This document shows positions 27,410 to 35,720 of a stretch of 64,000 nt of DNA, piece after piece. Position numbers and translations under genes: made by a program. The notes beneath the pieces are model-generated. The model saw only the letters and a program-made list of their open reading frames with translations. It did not search any database and was not told the origin of the DNA. How positions within the stretch are numbered: position 1 is the first letter of the stretch; the number at the start of each line of letters is the position of its first letter. The stretch comes from Piscinibacterium candidicorallinum (GTDB lineage: Bacteria > Pseudomonadota > Gammaproteobacteria > Burkholderiales > Burkholderiaceae_C). Location of the stretch: NCBI RefSeq assembly GCF_047549485.1, contig NZ_CP180191.1, positions 3,658,001-3,722,000 on the forward strand. Direction: 5' to 3'.

Positions 27410-27451
27410 TGAGGCTCCCTAACTGCGGCATCCAGGCTGCATGACTCCACC

Positions 27452-28159
27452 CTACCCCGCCGCCCTCGAACACGTAAAGAACCCGTTCACCGTGAGCCGC
27501 CCGGTGTCCGGGTCATTCAAGTAGCGCTGCGGGGTGGCAAGTTCGCCGGTGTGGAACAGGCTGCCGTCGTAGAAGATGAGGCGGTTGTAGCGCGCCGGCA
27601 CGCTGCCGGTCTTCTCGAACCAGTCGTTGCCGTCCAGCATGTAGCCGGGTGCGATGCCGTAGCGCGCGCTGAAGGTGGCGGCGTCCATCTGGCCGCAGTC
27701 GTGCACCAGCTGCGCGGTCTCCTGCGGGCTCTTGCGGGGGCGGTAGAAGGCGGTGCCGCCCAGGGCGGGGTCGTCAAACAGATAGAGCACGCTGGCGGCG
27801 ATGCATTGGTCGGCCGGCAGGCCTTGATTGTCCCGATGGCAGAGCCACTGGCGCGGCAGCAGCTCGTGCGGCTGCTTCGTCACCATCGACAGGCGGCTGT
27901 ACATGTGCAGGGTGCGCCGGCCACCGAGGCGACGGCGCACATGCTGGGCAAAGAACTCGGCCAGCCGGTCGGAAAACTCGGGCGGCATGAGCAATTCGAC
28001 GCCGGGGTAGGCGTTGTGCGGCGCGGGGGCAAAGGCGGCGCGCTGCTCGCGGGCGAACTGGCGCAGCTGCTCGGGCCGGGTGAAGGCGTCGTCGATCACC
28101 CAGCAGGTGTGACCGTCATGCAGCGCAATGGACTGGAGCGTCGGGTTGGGGTTGAACAT
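27452..28159 (-). CDS. DUF6445 family protein, 2OG-Fe(II)-oxygenase-like
   Basis: The protein has 235 residues. Metal-ligand candidates of a cupin-type Fe(II) oxygenase are in order: His108-x-Asp110 in LCHRDNQG, and distal His203 in FYDGSLFHTG preceded by RYNRLIF. The core strand CIAASVLYLFDDPALGGTAF also fits. Such proteins often accompany tryptophan halogenase-like and TonB receptor genes; none is adjacent here. It is cytoplasmic, and the substrate is unknown. The iron-oxygenase reading is inference from motif order. Confidence 0.78.
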   Translation of the reverse strand: MFNPNPTLQSIALHDGHTCWVIDDAFTRPEQLRQFAREQRAAFAPAPHNAYPGVELLMPPEFSDRLAEFFAQHVRRRLGGRRTLHMYSRLSMVTKQPHELLPRQWLCHRDNQGLPADQCIAASVLYLFDDPALGGTAFYRPRKSPQETAQLVHDCGQMDAATFSARYGIAPGYMLDGNDWFEKTGSVPARYNRLIFYDGSLFHTGELATPQRYLNDPDTGRLTVNGFFTCSRAAG

Positions 28160-28241
28160 GCAGCGTTGGCGCCATGCTGATCGGCTTGAGACTGGCCGTT
28201 ATTCAGCTTTTTCTCTCTATTTGTGAGTGTTTGCTATCGCA

Positions 28242-28275
28242 CTTTCCGCTTATCTGGGAAGAGTCTTTGAATCTA
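28242..28275 (-). repeat. Possible degenerate copy of the 3'-end element
   Basis: CTTTCCGCTTATCTGG matches the tail of the dispersed element (CTTTCCGCTTGTCTGG) except one base, but no clear second hairpin follows. It lies past the stop of the lipoprotein gene ending at 28314 in the orientation the family always shows. Confidence 0.3.
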
Positions 28276-28313
28276 TACAGCCCGTTGACTCTGTGGCCGA
28301 AGTTGAATCTTTC

Positions 28314-28652
28314 TCAGGGGCGCCGGACGGCGTCCGGGTCCACGGGCGGCTCGTCCTTCTTGGGCTTGTCGTCCTTGGCGTCCTTGTCCTTGGCATCCTT
28401 GTCTTTCGCGTCCTTCTCGCCGATCTTGCCGGCAGGCAGCGTGACCGCACCGCCGACGCCGACATTGCCGACGCGCCCGCCGCCACCCACGCCCACACTC
28501 ACATTGCCATCACCACCCACACCGACACCGATCCCCAGATTGCTGCCGCCAATCCCGAAGCCGATGCTCAGGTTGGCGCAGCCGGTCAGGCCGAGCGCGA
28601 GCGCGACGGCGCACACTGCGCGACGCGGAGACGAGTTGATGGAACGGTTCAT
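28314..28652 (-). CDS. Gly-rich lipoprotein with Lys-Asp repeat tail
   Basis: The protein has 112 residues from ATG at 28652 with GAGG upstream. Lipobox LTGC (Cys25) marks it as a lipoprotein. Residues 27-70 are Gly-rich with alternating hydrophobics (SIGFGIGGSNLGIGVGVGG), and the tail repeats K-D-A-K-D (tandem 15-nt units at about 28361-28416), ending in Pro-rich sequence. It is low complexity and likely surface- or periplasm-exposed. I recognise no functional family. Confidence 0.75.
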   Translation of the reverse strand: MNRSINSSPRRAVCAVALALGLTGCANLSIGFGIGGSNLGIGVGVGGDGNVSVGVGGGGRVGNVGVGGAVTLPAGKIGEKDAKDKDAKDKDAKDDKPKKDEPPVDPDAVRRP

Positions 28653-28817
28653 GGCACACCTCGCAATTCGCTGATCCGACCCCGCCGCAGAACATCCGGC
28701 GCGCGAGCGGATTGACTCAAGCGTAGCCCCGCAGGCGCGGCCGAGGTGTTGCGATGTGTCGCAGACCGGACGCGACCGCGACAGCACCCGGCCCGCGCGC
28801 AAGCCAGCGCGGGCGGA

Positions 28818-31433
28818 TCACTCCGCCGCTTCAGCCGCCTTCTTGGCACCCTTCTTGGCCGGCGCCTTGGCCTCGCGCGGGGCGAATTCGAAGCCGACCT
28901 TGTCGGCCTTGGCGTCCCAGGCCAGGAAGGCCTTGAAGGGCCGGCGCGTGCGCATGGACACAAAACCGGTCAACAGGTCGGTCTTGCCGGTGTCCAGAAG
29001 CTTCTTGACCTGCTCGGGGCTGATCTCCTGCTGCAGGATGACCTTGCCGCTCTTGAAGGTGCAGGTCTTGGCCACCACGGTGTTCTCGCACACGTAGTTC
29101 ATGCCGTGCTCATGCACGCCGCCGCCGCAGCGCGGGCACTTTCCCAGCGGGCTCTGGCCGGAGAAATCGGGCGCCTCGGCATCTTCGTCTTCGGCGTTGG
29201 ACTGGCCGAAGTCGAATTCCATCTTGAGGTTGTTGTTCTCGGTGTCCTCGACGATGTTTAGGATGGCCGCGAAGGGCCGGCCCATCTTCGAGCGGAAGCC
29301 CTGCAGGGGGCCGATGGTGCGCTTTTCGAGCAGCTCTTCGACCTCCTCGATCTCGAAACTGCGGCCGCCCGGGTGCTTGCTGATGGAGAAGCCGCAGGCC
29401 TCGCAGGCAAAGCGGCGGTAGTTCTCCTTGACCACGCTGCCGCAGTGCGGGCAGGGTGTCTTGAGCGTGGCGTAGTCGCCGGGCACGGTATCGCGGTCGT
29501 ACTCTTTGGCGCGCTTGACGATGATCTGCGTCATGCGTGCGATTTCCTGCATGAACTCCTCGCGCGAGATCTCGCCCTTCTCCATCAGCGAGAGCTTGTG
29601 CTCCCAGCCGCCGGTCAGTTGCGGCTGCGTGAGTTCCTCCACGCCCAGGCCGCGCAAGAGCGTCATGAGCTGGAAGGCCTTGGCCGTGGGCATGAGGTCC
29701 CGGCCCTCACGCAGCATGTACTTCTCGTTCAGGAGCCCTTCGATGGTGGCGGCGCGAGTGGCCGGCGTGCCCAGACCGCGCTCGGCCATGGCTTCGCGCA
29801 GCTCTTCGTCTTCCACCAGCTTGCCTGCGCCTTCCATGGCGGACAGCAGCGTGGCTTCGTTGTAGCGGGGCGGCGGCTTGGTCGACAGGCCGACGGCTTC
29901 AATGGTCTCGGTCACCACGCGCTCGCCCTGCTTCACAGCCACGAGGGAATCGTCGCTCTTCTGCTCGTCCTTGCCGTACACCGCGAGCCAGCCCGGGTTC
30001 ACCAGCACCTTGCCCTCGGTCTTGAACTGATGACCCTGCACCTCGGTGATGCGGGTGGTGATCTGGTATTCGGCCGGCGGGAAGAACACCGCGATGAAGC
30101 GCTTGGTGACGAGGTCGTAGACCTTGGCTTCCGCCTCGCTCAGGCCCTTCGGCAGGTTGCCCGTCGGAATGATGGCAAAGTGGTCGGAGACCTTGGTGTT
30201 GTCGAACACGCGCTTGTTGCCACCCTTGACCCAGCCCTTGTTCAGCGCCTGGGCGGTGAAGGGGTAGTAGCGGTCCATTTCGCCGACCTGCTCCAGGGTC
30301 TTCTCCACCGTGCCCACATAGTCCTGCGGCAGGTAGCGGCTGTCGGTTCGCGGGTAGGTCAGGACCTTGTGCTTTTCATACAGGGCCTGGGCAATCGAGA
30401 GCGTGGTCTGCGCCGAGAAGCCGAAGCGGCCATTGGACTCTCGCTGCAGGCTGGTGAGGTCATAGAGCAGCGGCGCGCCCTGGGTGCTGGGCTTGGCCTC
30501 CTCGGTCACGGAGCCCATCTGGCTGCGGCAGGCGGCCACGATGCTTTCGGCCGCAGCCTTGGCCCAGAGGCGGCTTTCGCGCTTTTCCGGGTCCGTCTCG
30601 TCCTTCTTGAACTTGGGGTCGAACCAGCGGCCTTCATACACGCCGCCGGCGGCCACGAACTCGGCACGCACCTCCCAGAAGTCACGCGGCACGAACTTGC
30701 GGATGCGCTCCTCGCGCTCGACCACGATGGCCAGGGTCGGCGTTTGCACCCGGCCCACGGTGGTCAGAAAGAAACCGCCGTCCTTGCTGTTGAAGGCGGT
30801 CATGGCGCGCGTGCCATTGATGCCCACGAGCCAGTCGGCCTCGCTGCGGCAGCGTGCGGCATCGGCCAGAGGCATCATCTGATCGTCGGTGCGCAGCTGC
30901 GCAAAGCCGTCGCGGATGGCCTGCGGGGTCATGCTCTGCAGCCACAGACGCTGCACCGGCAGCTTGCTCTTGGCGTGCTGCATGATGTAGCGGAAGATCA
31001 GCTCGCCCTCGCGCCCCGCGTCACAGGCATTGATCACGGCGCCGACGTCCTTGCGCTTGAGCAGCTTCACGAGCGTCTTGAGGCGCTTTTCGTTCTTCTC
31101 GATCGGCTGCACATCGAAGTGCGGCGGGATCATCGGCAGGTGGGCAAAACTCCACTTGCCGCGCTTGACGTCGTACTGCTCGGGCACCACCAGCTCAAGC
31201 AGGTGGCCCACGGCGCTGGAGACCACGTACTCGTCGCTCTCCAGATAGTCCTCGTGCTTGACGAAGCCGCCCAGGGCCTTGGCGATGTCGTTCATCACCG
31301 AGGGTTTTTCGGCGATCACGAGCGTCTTGAGCCCGTCGGCCAGGGTCGCGGCTGCGGCCTTGGCCGACGTTTTCTTGACGGCGGCTTTCTTGGCAGCAGG
31401 GGCTTTGGCGGCGGTTTTCTTGGCGGCGGGCAT
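28818..31433 (-). CDS. topB: DNA topoisomerase III
   Basis: The protein has 871 residues. It is a type IA topoisomerase that decatenates and relaxes negatively supercoiled DNA. After an Ala/Lys-rich N-terminal extension (residues 1-30) the Toprim domain has VIAEKPSV and NACDAGREGELIFR. The active-site Tyr is Tyr360 in LTYPRTDSRYLP. Residues of about 690-800 hold two zinc-ribbon Cys groups (CPHCGSVV with CEACGF; CPRCGGGVHE with C-E-N), and the C-terminus is again Lys/Ala-rich. A long open frame on the opposite strand is a codon-bias shadow. Confidence 0.96.
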   Translation of the reverse strand: MPAAKKTAAKAPAAKKAAVKKTSAKAAAATLADGLKTLVIAEKPSVMNDIAKALGGFVKHEDYLESDEYVVSSAVGHLLELVVPEQYDVKRGKWSFAHLPMIPPHFDVQPIEKNEKRLKTLVKLLKRKDVGAVINACDAGREGELIFRYIMQHAKSKLPVQRLWLQSMTPQAIRDGFAQLRTDDQMMPLADAARCRSEADWLVGINGTRAMTAFNSKDGGFFLTTVGRVQTPTLAIVVEREERIRKFVPRDFWEVRAEFVAAGGVYEGRWFDPKFKKDETDPEKRESRLWAKAAAESIVAACRSQMGSVTEEAKPSTQGAPLLYDLTSLQRESNGRFGFSAQTTLSIAQALYEKHKVLTYPRTDSRYLPQDYVGTVEKTLEQVGEMDRYYPFTAQALNKGWVKGGNKRVFDNTKVSDHFAIIPTGNLPKGLSEAEAKVYDLVTKRFIAVFFPPAEYQITTRITEVQGHQFKTEGKVLVNPGWLAVYGKDEQKSDDSLVAVKQGERVVTETIEAVGLSTKPPPRYNEATLLSAMEGAGKLVEDEELREAMAERGLGTPATRAATIEGLLNEKYMLREGRDLMPTAKAFQLMTLLRGLGVEELTQPQLTGGWEHKLSLMEKGEISREEFMQEIARMTQIIVKRAKEYDRDTVPGDYATLKTPCPHCGSVVKENYRRFACEACGFSISKHPGGRSFEIEEVEELLEKRTIGPLQGFRSKMGRPFAAILNIVEDTENNNLKMEFDFGQSNAEDEDAEAPDFSGQSPLGKCPRCGGGVHEHGMNYVCENTVVAKTCTFKSGKVILQQEISPEQVKKLLDTGKTDLLTGFVSMRTRRPFKAFLAWDAKADKVGFEFAPREAKAPAKKGAKKAAEAAE

Positions 31434-31515
31434 GTGAGAGTCTGTGAAGAGGATTGCTAGTTATGCAAGCCTCGGGCGCTGCAACTATAGACGTGCGTTT
31501 TGCGGCACTGCAAAC

Positions 31516-31544
31516 AACAAGGCCTCCGCGCGGGAGGCCTTGTT
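31516..31544 (-). terminator. Intrinsic terminator of the DUF1501 gene
   Basis: AACAAGGCCTCC and GGAGGCCTTGTT form a 12-bp stem around a 5-nt loop, 17 nt past the DUF1501 stop. On the minus strand it continues GTTTG. It stands between the DUF1501 stop and the topB start, separating the two units. Confidence 0.85.
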
Positions 31545-31560
31545 GCCGAGAAGACCCGAA

Positions 31561-33021
31561 TCAGCCTAGCCGCATGAAGCCCAGATCGCGCTGCGTGAAG
31601 TTGCGCAGGTTCGGGAAGATGTCGTTGAGCTGCGTCTCGGACAGACCCATCCAGCGGCCCAGCGTGGCGCCGTACTGGTCCACGCTGTGCACGGGAATCC
31701 AGGCGCCGCTGCCGGATGCGGAGTCCGGCGTCGTGAGACCGATGGTCGGGAAGCGGCCGTAGAGGTCACGCCCGATCACCGCACCGCCGGTGACGAAGTG
31801 CGAGGCACCCCAGCCGTGGTCAGTGCCGTCACCGTTGCTGGTGTAGGTCCGGCCGAATTCGCTGGAGCTGAATACCGTCACCTGATTGCGAATGTCGCCC
31901 AGGCCAGGCATGGCCGCCAGAGTGTCGTCGAAGTACTTCAGGGCATGGCCGATGCGGGCCATCAGGTCCGCATGGTTGTTGCGCTGGAAGTCGTGCGTGT
32001 CAAAGCCACCGATACCCACGAAGAACACCTGACGGCGCGTACCCAGCGCAGAACGGCCAGCGATGATGCGTGCCACAGTCTGGAACTGCTGCGCCAGGCC
32101 GTTGTTGGCCAGGTTGCCGTTGTTCGGATTGGTGTACTGCGGCGGGTTCGGGATGCCCGTGGGGCCGGCCGGCAGCATGGCGGTGGCCAGATCGACCTGT
32201 GCATCGATCGAGCGCTTGACGATGGCGCTGTGATCCTTCTCCAGGAAGTGCGCACGATCCGAACTGATGAGGTTGCGCAGCGCTGCGCCACCGGCCATCG
32301 ACCCATAGACCGTGTTGTTGGCCGTCGTGCCCACGCCACCAATGGCCACGGCACCGCCACCGTTCACCTGATAGGCCAACGCCTGGTTGCCCGACAGGAA
32401 CACCGTGTTGCCGGAGGCCGAGATGCAGGTGAACATGGCCTTGCTGTTGCTGGCCATGAGCAGATCACCCATCCTGCCGCCCCAGCCCTGGCGCGCGCCT
32501 TCCGGTGCGAAGGCCTGCCACATCGAGGTCTGGTCGTTGTGCGAGAACAGCTTGGGCGGACGGCGCTTGGTGTTCATCTCCGTCCGGTTGGCGATCGGCT
32601 CGATCAGCGGGCCGACGTTGGACAGGATGGCACCCCGACCGGCGTCAAACAGGGTCTGGAAGTCGCGCAGCGCAGGGTGGAGCGCAAAGCCGCGGCCCTG
32701 ATTGTTGATCGCGTTCAGCGGCAGGACGCCGCCGGGCTGCCCCACTGCAGGCAGGGCGATGTTGCCCGCTTCGGCCGTCGTGCGGATGCGCGTGTACTCG
32801 GCCCAGGACGTCGCATCGGTGGGCAGCACGGAGTTGGCGCTGTCGTTACCGCCGAAGAAGTACAGGCACACCAGCGCCTTGTAGTCCGTGCCGGCGGTCT
32901 GTGCAGATGCCGCAGCCAGGGTGGCGAGGTTGATGCCGAAGGGCGCAGCCACACCCATGAAGGACAGGCTGCTGCTGGTGCGCAGGAAGGCGCGACGAGA
33001 TTGGTTCATGTGCTTGCTCAT
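31561..33021 (-). CDS. DUF1501 family protein with Tat signal
   Basis: The protein has 486 residues. The Tat motif SRRAFLRTSSSLSFMGVAAP at the N-terminus sends a folded protein to the periplasm. The DUF1501 (sulfatase-like alkaline-phosphatase superfold) domain shows LVCLYFFGGNDSANSVLPTD, then FSSSEFGRTYTSNGDGTDHG and HFVTGGAVIGRDLYG. The family is conserved with DUF1800 proteins, and the pair is encoded here DUF1800-DUF1501 with a 16-nt gap. The biochemical role is undefined. Confidence 0.93.
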   Translation of the reverse strand: MSKHMNQSRRAFLRTSSSLSFMGVAAPFGINLATLAAASAQTAGTDYKALVCLYFFGGNDSANSVLPTDATSWAEYTRIRTTAEAGNIALPAVGQPGGVLPLNAINNQGRGFALHPALRDFQTLFDAGRGAILSNVGPLIEPIANRTEMNTKRRPPKLFSHNDQTSMWQAFAPEGARQGWGGRMGDLLMASNSKAMFTCISASGNTVFLSGNQALAYQVNGGGAVAIGGVGTTANNTVYGSMAGGAALRNLISSDRAHFLEKDHSAIVKRSIDAQVDLATAMLPAGPTGIPNPPQYTNPNNGNLANNGLAQQFQTVARIIAGRSALGTRRQVFFVGIGGFDTHDFQRNNHADLMARIGHALKYFDDTLAAMPGLGDIRNQVTVFSSSEFGRTYTSNGDGTDHGWGASHFVTGGAVIGRDLYGRFPTIGLTTPDSASGSGAWIPVHSVDQYGATLGRWMGLSETQLNDIFPNLRNFTQRDLGFMRLG

Positions 33022-33037
33022 GGTGTCGGCCCTTCCC

Positions 33038-34783
33038 TTACTTCTGGATCAGGAACTCGGGCGAGGCCAGGGTCAGGTAGACACCGAGGCGTGCGCGAGT
33101 CAGCTTGGCCGCATCGACCTGGGCCTGGTTGCTGCCGTTGGCGGCCAGCGCGGGGATGGCCACGGAGTTGATGGCGTCGCGGATGATCTGCTTGTTGGCG
33201 GTCGTCATGCTGCCGCCGGTGAGCAGCATGTCCAGACGATTCACCAGATCATCGGGCCGTTCAGCCAGCGCGATCTCTGCCGTGTAGTTGGGCTGGATGT
33301 CATTGCGCGTGGCGCCCGAGGCGCGGCCGCCGATGCCGTTCTGCACCGCATTGCGCATGAAGTTCATGTAGCCCACCACCGAGGTCTCGTGGACGATCTG
33401 GAACTCGGGGGCGGTCAGGCTGGCGCCACCGGTGGCGGAGTTCGGCGGCACGTAGCCGGCACGGAAGAAGTTGAACACCGTGGGCGAGCGCATCGGGGTT
33501 TGGCTCAGCGAACCCAGAGGATCATCGGTGCTGCCCATGAGGTAGCGGGTCGAGTCGCTGGTCGCGCCGAAGGCACGGCCCCAGGCGGTGGCACGCAGGA
33601 TCGGCTCGCGCAGCTTGCCCACATTGTTGGCGGTGGACGCAGTGCGTGCCTCGGTATCCAGCAGGATGGCAGAGATCACCTGCTTCAGATCACCATTGCT
33701 GGTACGGAACACATTGGACACGCGGCCGACGTAGGCGGGGCTGGGGTTGCTGGTCACCAGACGCTGGATCAGCAGCTTGGAGATGAAGGGCGCGGTGTTC
33801 GGATGATTCGCGAGGAAGTCCAGCGCAGCCTTCAGGCTGGCGTCGGGGTCGGCCGTGGTCTGGGCGGCAATCGTGGTACCCAGGAAGCGCTTCTCGCCCT
33901 GTTCATGGAACTTGGCGTAGCCCTGCATCGGTGTCCATTCACGCTCGGCCGGACCTGCACCACCGAAGAAGCGGCTGTCCGTGCGGTCGGCCATGTTCGG
34001 GCCGGCGTACCAGGAGAAGCCGGTGAATACACGCGACAGACCCTTGATGTCGTCATCGCCATAGGTTTCAAGCGGACGGCCGTTGCTGTCGGTCTTGACC
34101 GTGCCATCCGGATTCAGCTGGAACAGCCCGATGGAGAACAGCTGCATGACTTCACGTGCGTAGTTCTCGTCCGGCACGCGCGTGCCCCCGGCTTTCTGGT
34201 TGCGCATGTGCGTCAGGTAAATGCCCATCATCGGATGGCGGCTGACGTCTTCGAGCAGGGTGCGGTAGTTGCCGAACGCGTTGCGCGCGAGCATGTCGTA
34301 GTAGCTGGCCATGCCGCGCGGGTAGTTGACCGTGGTGTCGTTCTGAAAGGACACCACGAAGATTTGCGACAGTGCAAACGTCACGCGCTGGCGCAGTTGG
34401 TCTTCGCTGCCCAGGGCCTGGCCCCACCAGCTCTGGAAGAACTCGTTCTGGCCAACGTTCTGCGGCGGCGTGAGCGCTTGCAGCTCGGCTTGGCGCGCCT
34501 GCAGGTAGTCAAAGTGCGGGCGCATGGGCTTGTTGAACTGATCGTTCAGCCAGCCCTGGTAGCCCACTCGGATCACGAAGTCGATCGAGCCCTGCGTCGG
34601 CCCCATCGTGGCCTGGCTCAGGAAGCGCGAGGCTTCAGCCGCAGTGGGCGGCGGGCCCGCTGGTGGTGCGGTTGGGCCACTTGAGCCCCCCCCTGATCCG
34701 CCACAGGCGGACACCAGAATTGCAAGCGTTGCGGCACCGGCGAGGCGGCGCAGCGTTTGCCAGTTTGAGATCACTCCGGCCAT
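33038..34783 (-). CDS. DUF1800 family lipoprotein
   Basis: The protein has 581 residues. The N-terminus ends in the lipobox-like LVSACGG (Cys27) followed by a Gly/Ser/Pro linker. The DUF1800 domain follows, with ASRFLSQATMGPTQGSIDFV, RQRVTFALSQIFVVS, MGIYLTHMRNQK and the hallmark PDENYAREVMQLFSIGLFQLNPDG. It is first gene of the pair with DUF1501. In other bacteria this pair is a fixed two-gene unit of unknown function. Upstream (34784-34860) lies an 8-bp inverted repeat. Confidence 0.93.
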   Translation of the reverse strand: MAGVISNWQTLRRLAGAATLAILVSACGGSGGGSSGPTAPPAGPPPTAAEASRFLSQATMGPTQGSIDFVIRVGYQGWLNDQFNKPMRPHFDYLQARQAELQALTPPQNVGQNEFFQSWWGQALGSEDQLRQRVTFALSQIFVVSFQNDTTVNYPRGMASYYDMLARNAFGNYRTLLEDVSRHPMMGIYLTHMRNQKAGGTRVPDENYAREVMQLFSIGLFQLNPDGTVKTDSNGRPLETYGDDDIKGLSRVFTGFSWYAGPNMADRTDSRFFGGAGPAEREWTPMQGYAKFHEQGEKRFLGTTIAAQTTADPDASLKAALDFLANHPNTAPFISKLLIQRLVTSNPSPAYVGRVSNVFRTSNGDLKQVISAILLDTEARTASTANNVGKLREPILRATAWGRAFGATSDSTRYLMGSTDDPLGSLSQTPMRSPTVFNFFRAGYVPPNSATGGASLTAPEFQIVHETSVVGYMNFMRNAVQNGIGGRASGATRNDIQPNYTAEIALAERPDDLVNRLDMLLTGGSMTTANKQIIRDAINSVAIPALAANGSNQAQVDAAKLTRARLGVYLTLASPEFLIQK

Positions 34784-34804
34784 TTTTTGTCACTCCACAG
34801 TCCA

Positions 34805-34831
34805 CTTGTCCGACGTTTGTCTCCGGACAAG
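34805..34831 (-). promoter_or_regulatory. Inverted repeat upstream of the DUF1800-DUF1501 unit
   Basis: CTTGTCCG (34805-34812) and CGGACAAG (34824-34831) form a perfect 8-bp inverted repeat with 11-nt spacing, 22 nt upstream of the DUF1800 start. It could be an operator or a leader hairpin. No regulator can be named. Confidence 0.35.
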
Positions 34832-35006
34832 CCCTGATTTTTGTGTGGACCCGAGGCGAATCGGGTACGTCTGCGCAAGGCGCAGGCTCTCCAAGCAACG
34901 GTGGTGCCACTGACCGTTACTGGATGCGACTGTGATGTAACAAGGTTTTTGCTTCAAGGCGTGTTGTCGATCCGTCAACACGCGGCGCAGTGTGCGCCAC
35001 CTGCAG

Positions 35007-35468
35007 CTAGTTCGGCAGGCGCGGCGAGTCGTCGTCGCTCATGAGCTCGTCGAACACGAGCGCATCGAACTCGACTTCCTGGCTCCAGAGCACCATCAGC
35101 GTGATGATGCGCAGCTTGGACAGCGGGATCGGCGACTCTGCGACGGCGAGCGCGCGCTCGATGATGAGCTCGCGATGCGGTGCATACAGCGCGTCGTTGT
35201 TTTCGAGATGCTGGATGAAAGCGATCGCCTCATCGCCCAGCTGGCGGCGTTCGACTTCGGCATAGATGCGCGTCGAGCCCTCGGAGGCATGCGCGATCAG
35301 CTGGATGTTCTGCGTCGCGGACGCCAGACCTACCAGCCAGTCGAGCGCCTGTTCGACGTCGTCTTCGTCGAAGCCGGCTTCAGTGAGTGTGTCGTGGAGA
35401 TCGTCGGTTTCGGGAAACAGTTGCGGGGTGCTGTAGTGCTGGAAGAGATAGACCAGAACGTCGTACAT
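35007..35468 (-). CDS. smg: Smg family protein (DUF494)
   Basis: The protein has 153 residues from ATG at 35468, with GAGGAGGG 5-7 nt upstream; a GTG two codons earlier is less likely. Start MYDVLVYLFQHY and the acid-rich core (DEDDVEQALDWLVGLASATQ, GDEAIAFIQHLENNDAL, LIIERALAV) are diagnostic of Smg. The gene commonly follows dprA in proteobacteria, as here. It is cytoplasmic. Its role is linked to DprA/topoisomerase-like neighbourhoods but is not defined. Confidence 0.93.
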   Translation of the reverse strand: MYDVLVYLFQHYSTPQLFPETDDLHDTLTEAGFDEDDVEQALDWLVGLASATQNIQLIAHASEGSTRIYAEVERRQLGDEAIAFIQHLENNDALYAPHRELIIERALAVAESPIPLSKLRIITLMVLWSQEVEFDALVFDELMSDDDSPRLPN

Positions 35469-35550
35469 GCACACCCTCCTCGAAAGCCGCTGAAGACATC
35501 GCGGTGGCGGATTGATCGCGCCACCCGGGGAGTGGGATTGCAGAGCAAAC

Positions 35551-35602
35551 CCATTTCTCAGACGCCCGCCGTGTGCGCTGCGAGCTGTGGTCTGGGAAAT
35601 GG
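35551..35602. promoter_or_regulatory. Long imperfect inverted repeat between dprA and smg
   Basis: CCATTTCTCAGAC (35551-35563) and GTCTGGGAAATGG (35590-35602) pair at 12 of 13 positions across a 26-nt spacer. It lies 83 nt upstream of the smg start and 119 nt past the dprA stop. It may be an operator or an RNA hairpin. Confidence 0.35.
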
Positions 35603-35720
35603 ATTTACCCGGACACTAATCCAAGTGTGTGACGATCGCAAGACACGCTAGCGGCAGCGCCGCCGCGATTACGCCGCTTTGGCGCAGAAAGTGTTGTTTC
35701 GCTGCACGTCCCCATGCTTC

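Noticed and set aside
29373..31460. A 695-codon open frame antisense to topB
   Set aside because: Its protein is His/Leu/Arg/Gly-rich with no motif, and it mirrors topB codon by codon, a shadow of high GC content.
34959..34983. GCGTGTTG/CAACACGC hairpin as the smg terminator
   Set aside because: The stem is good (8 bp) but no T-run follows on the minus strand, so I leave it as an unassigned hairpin.
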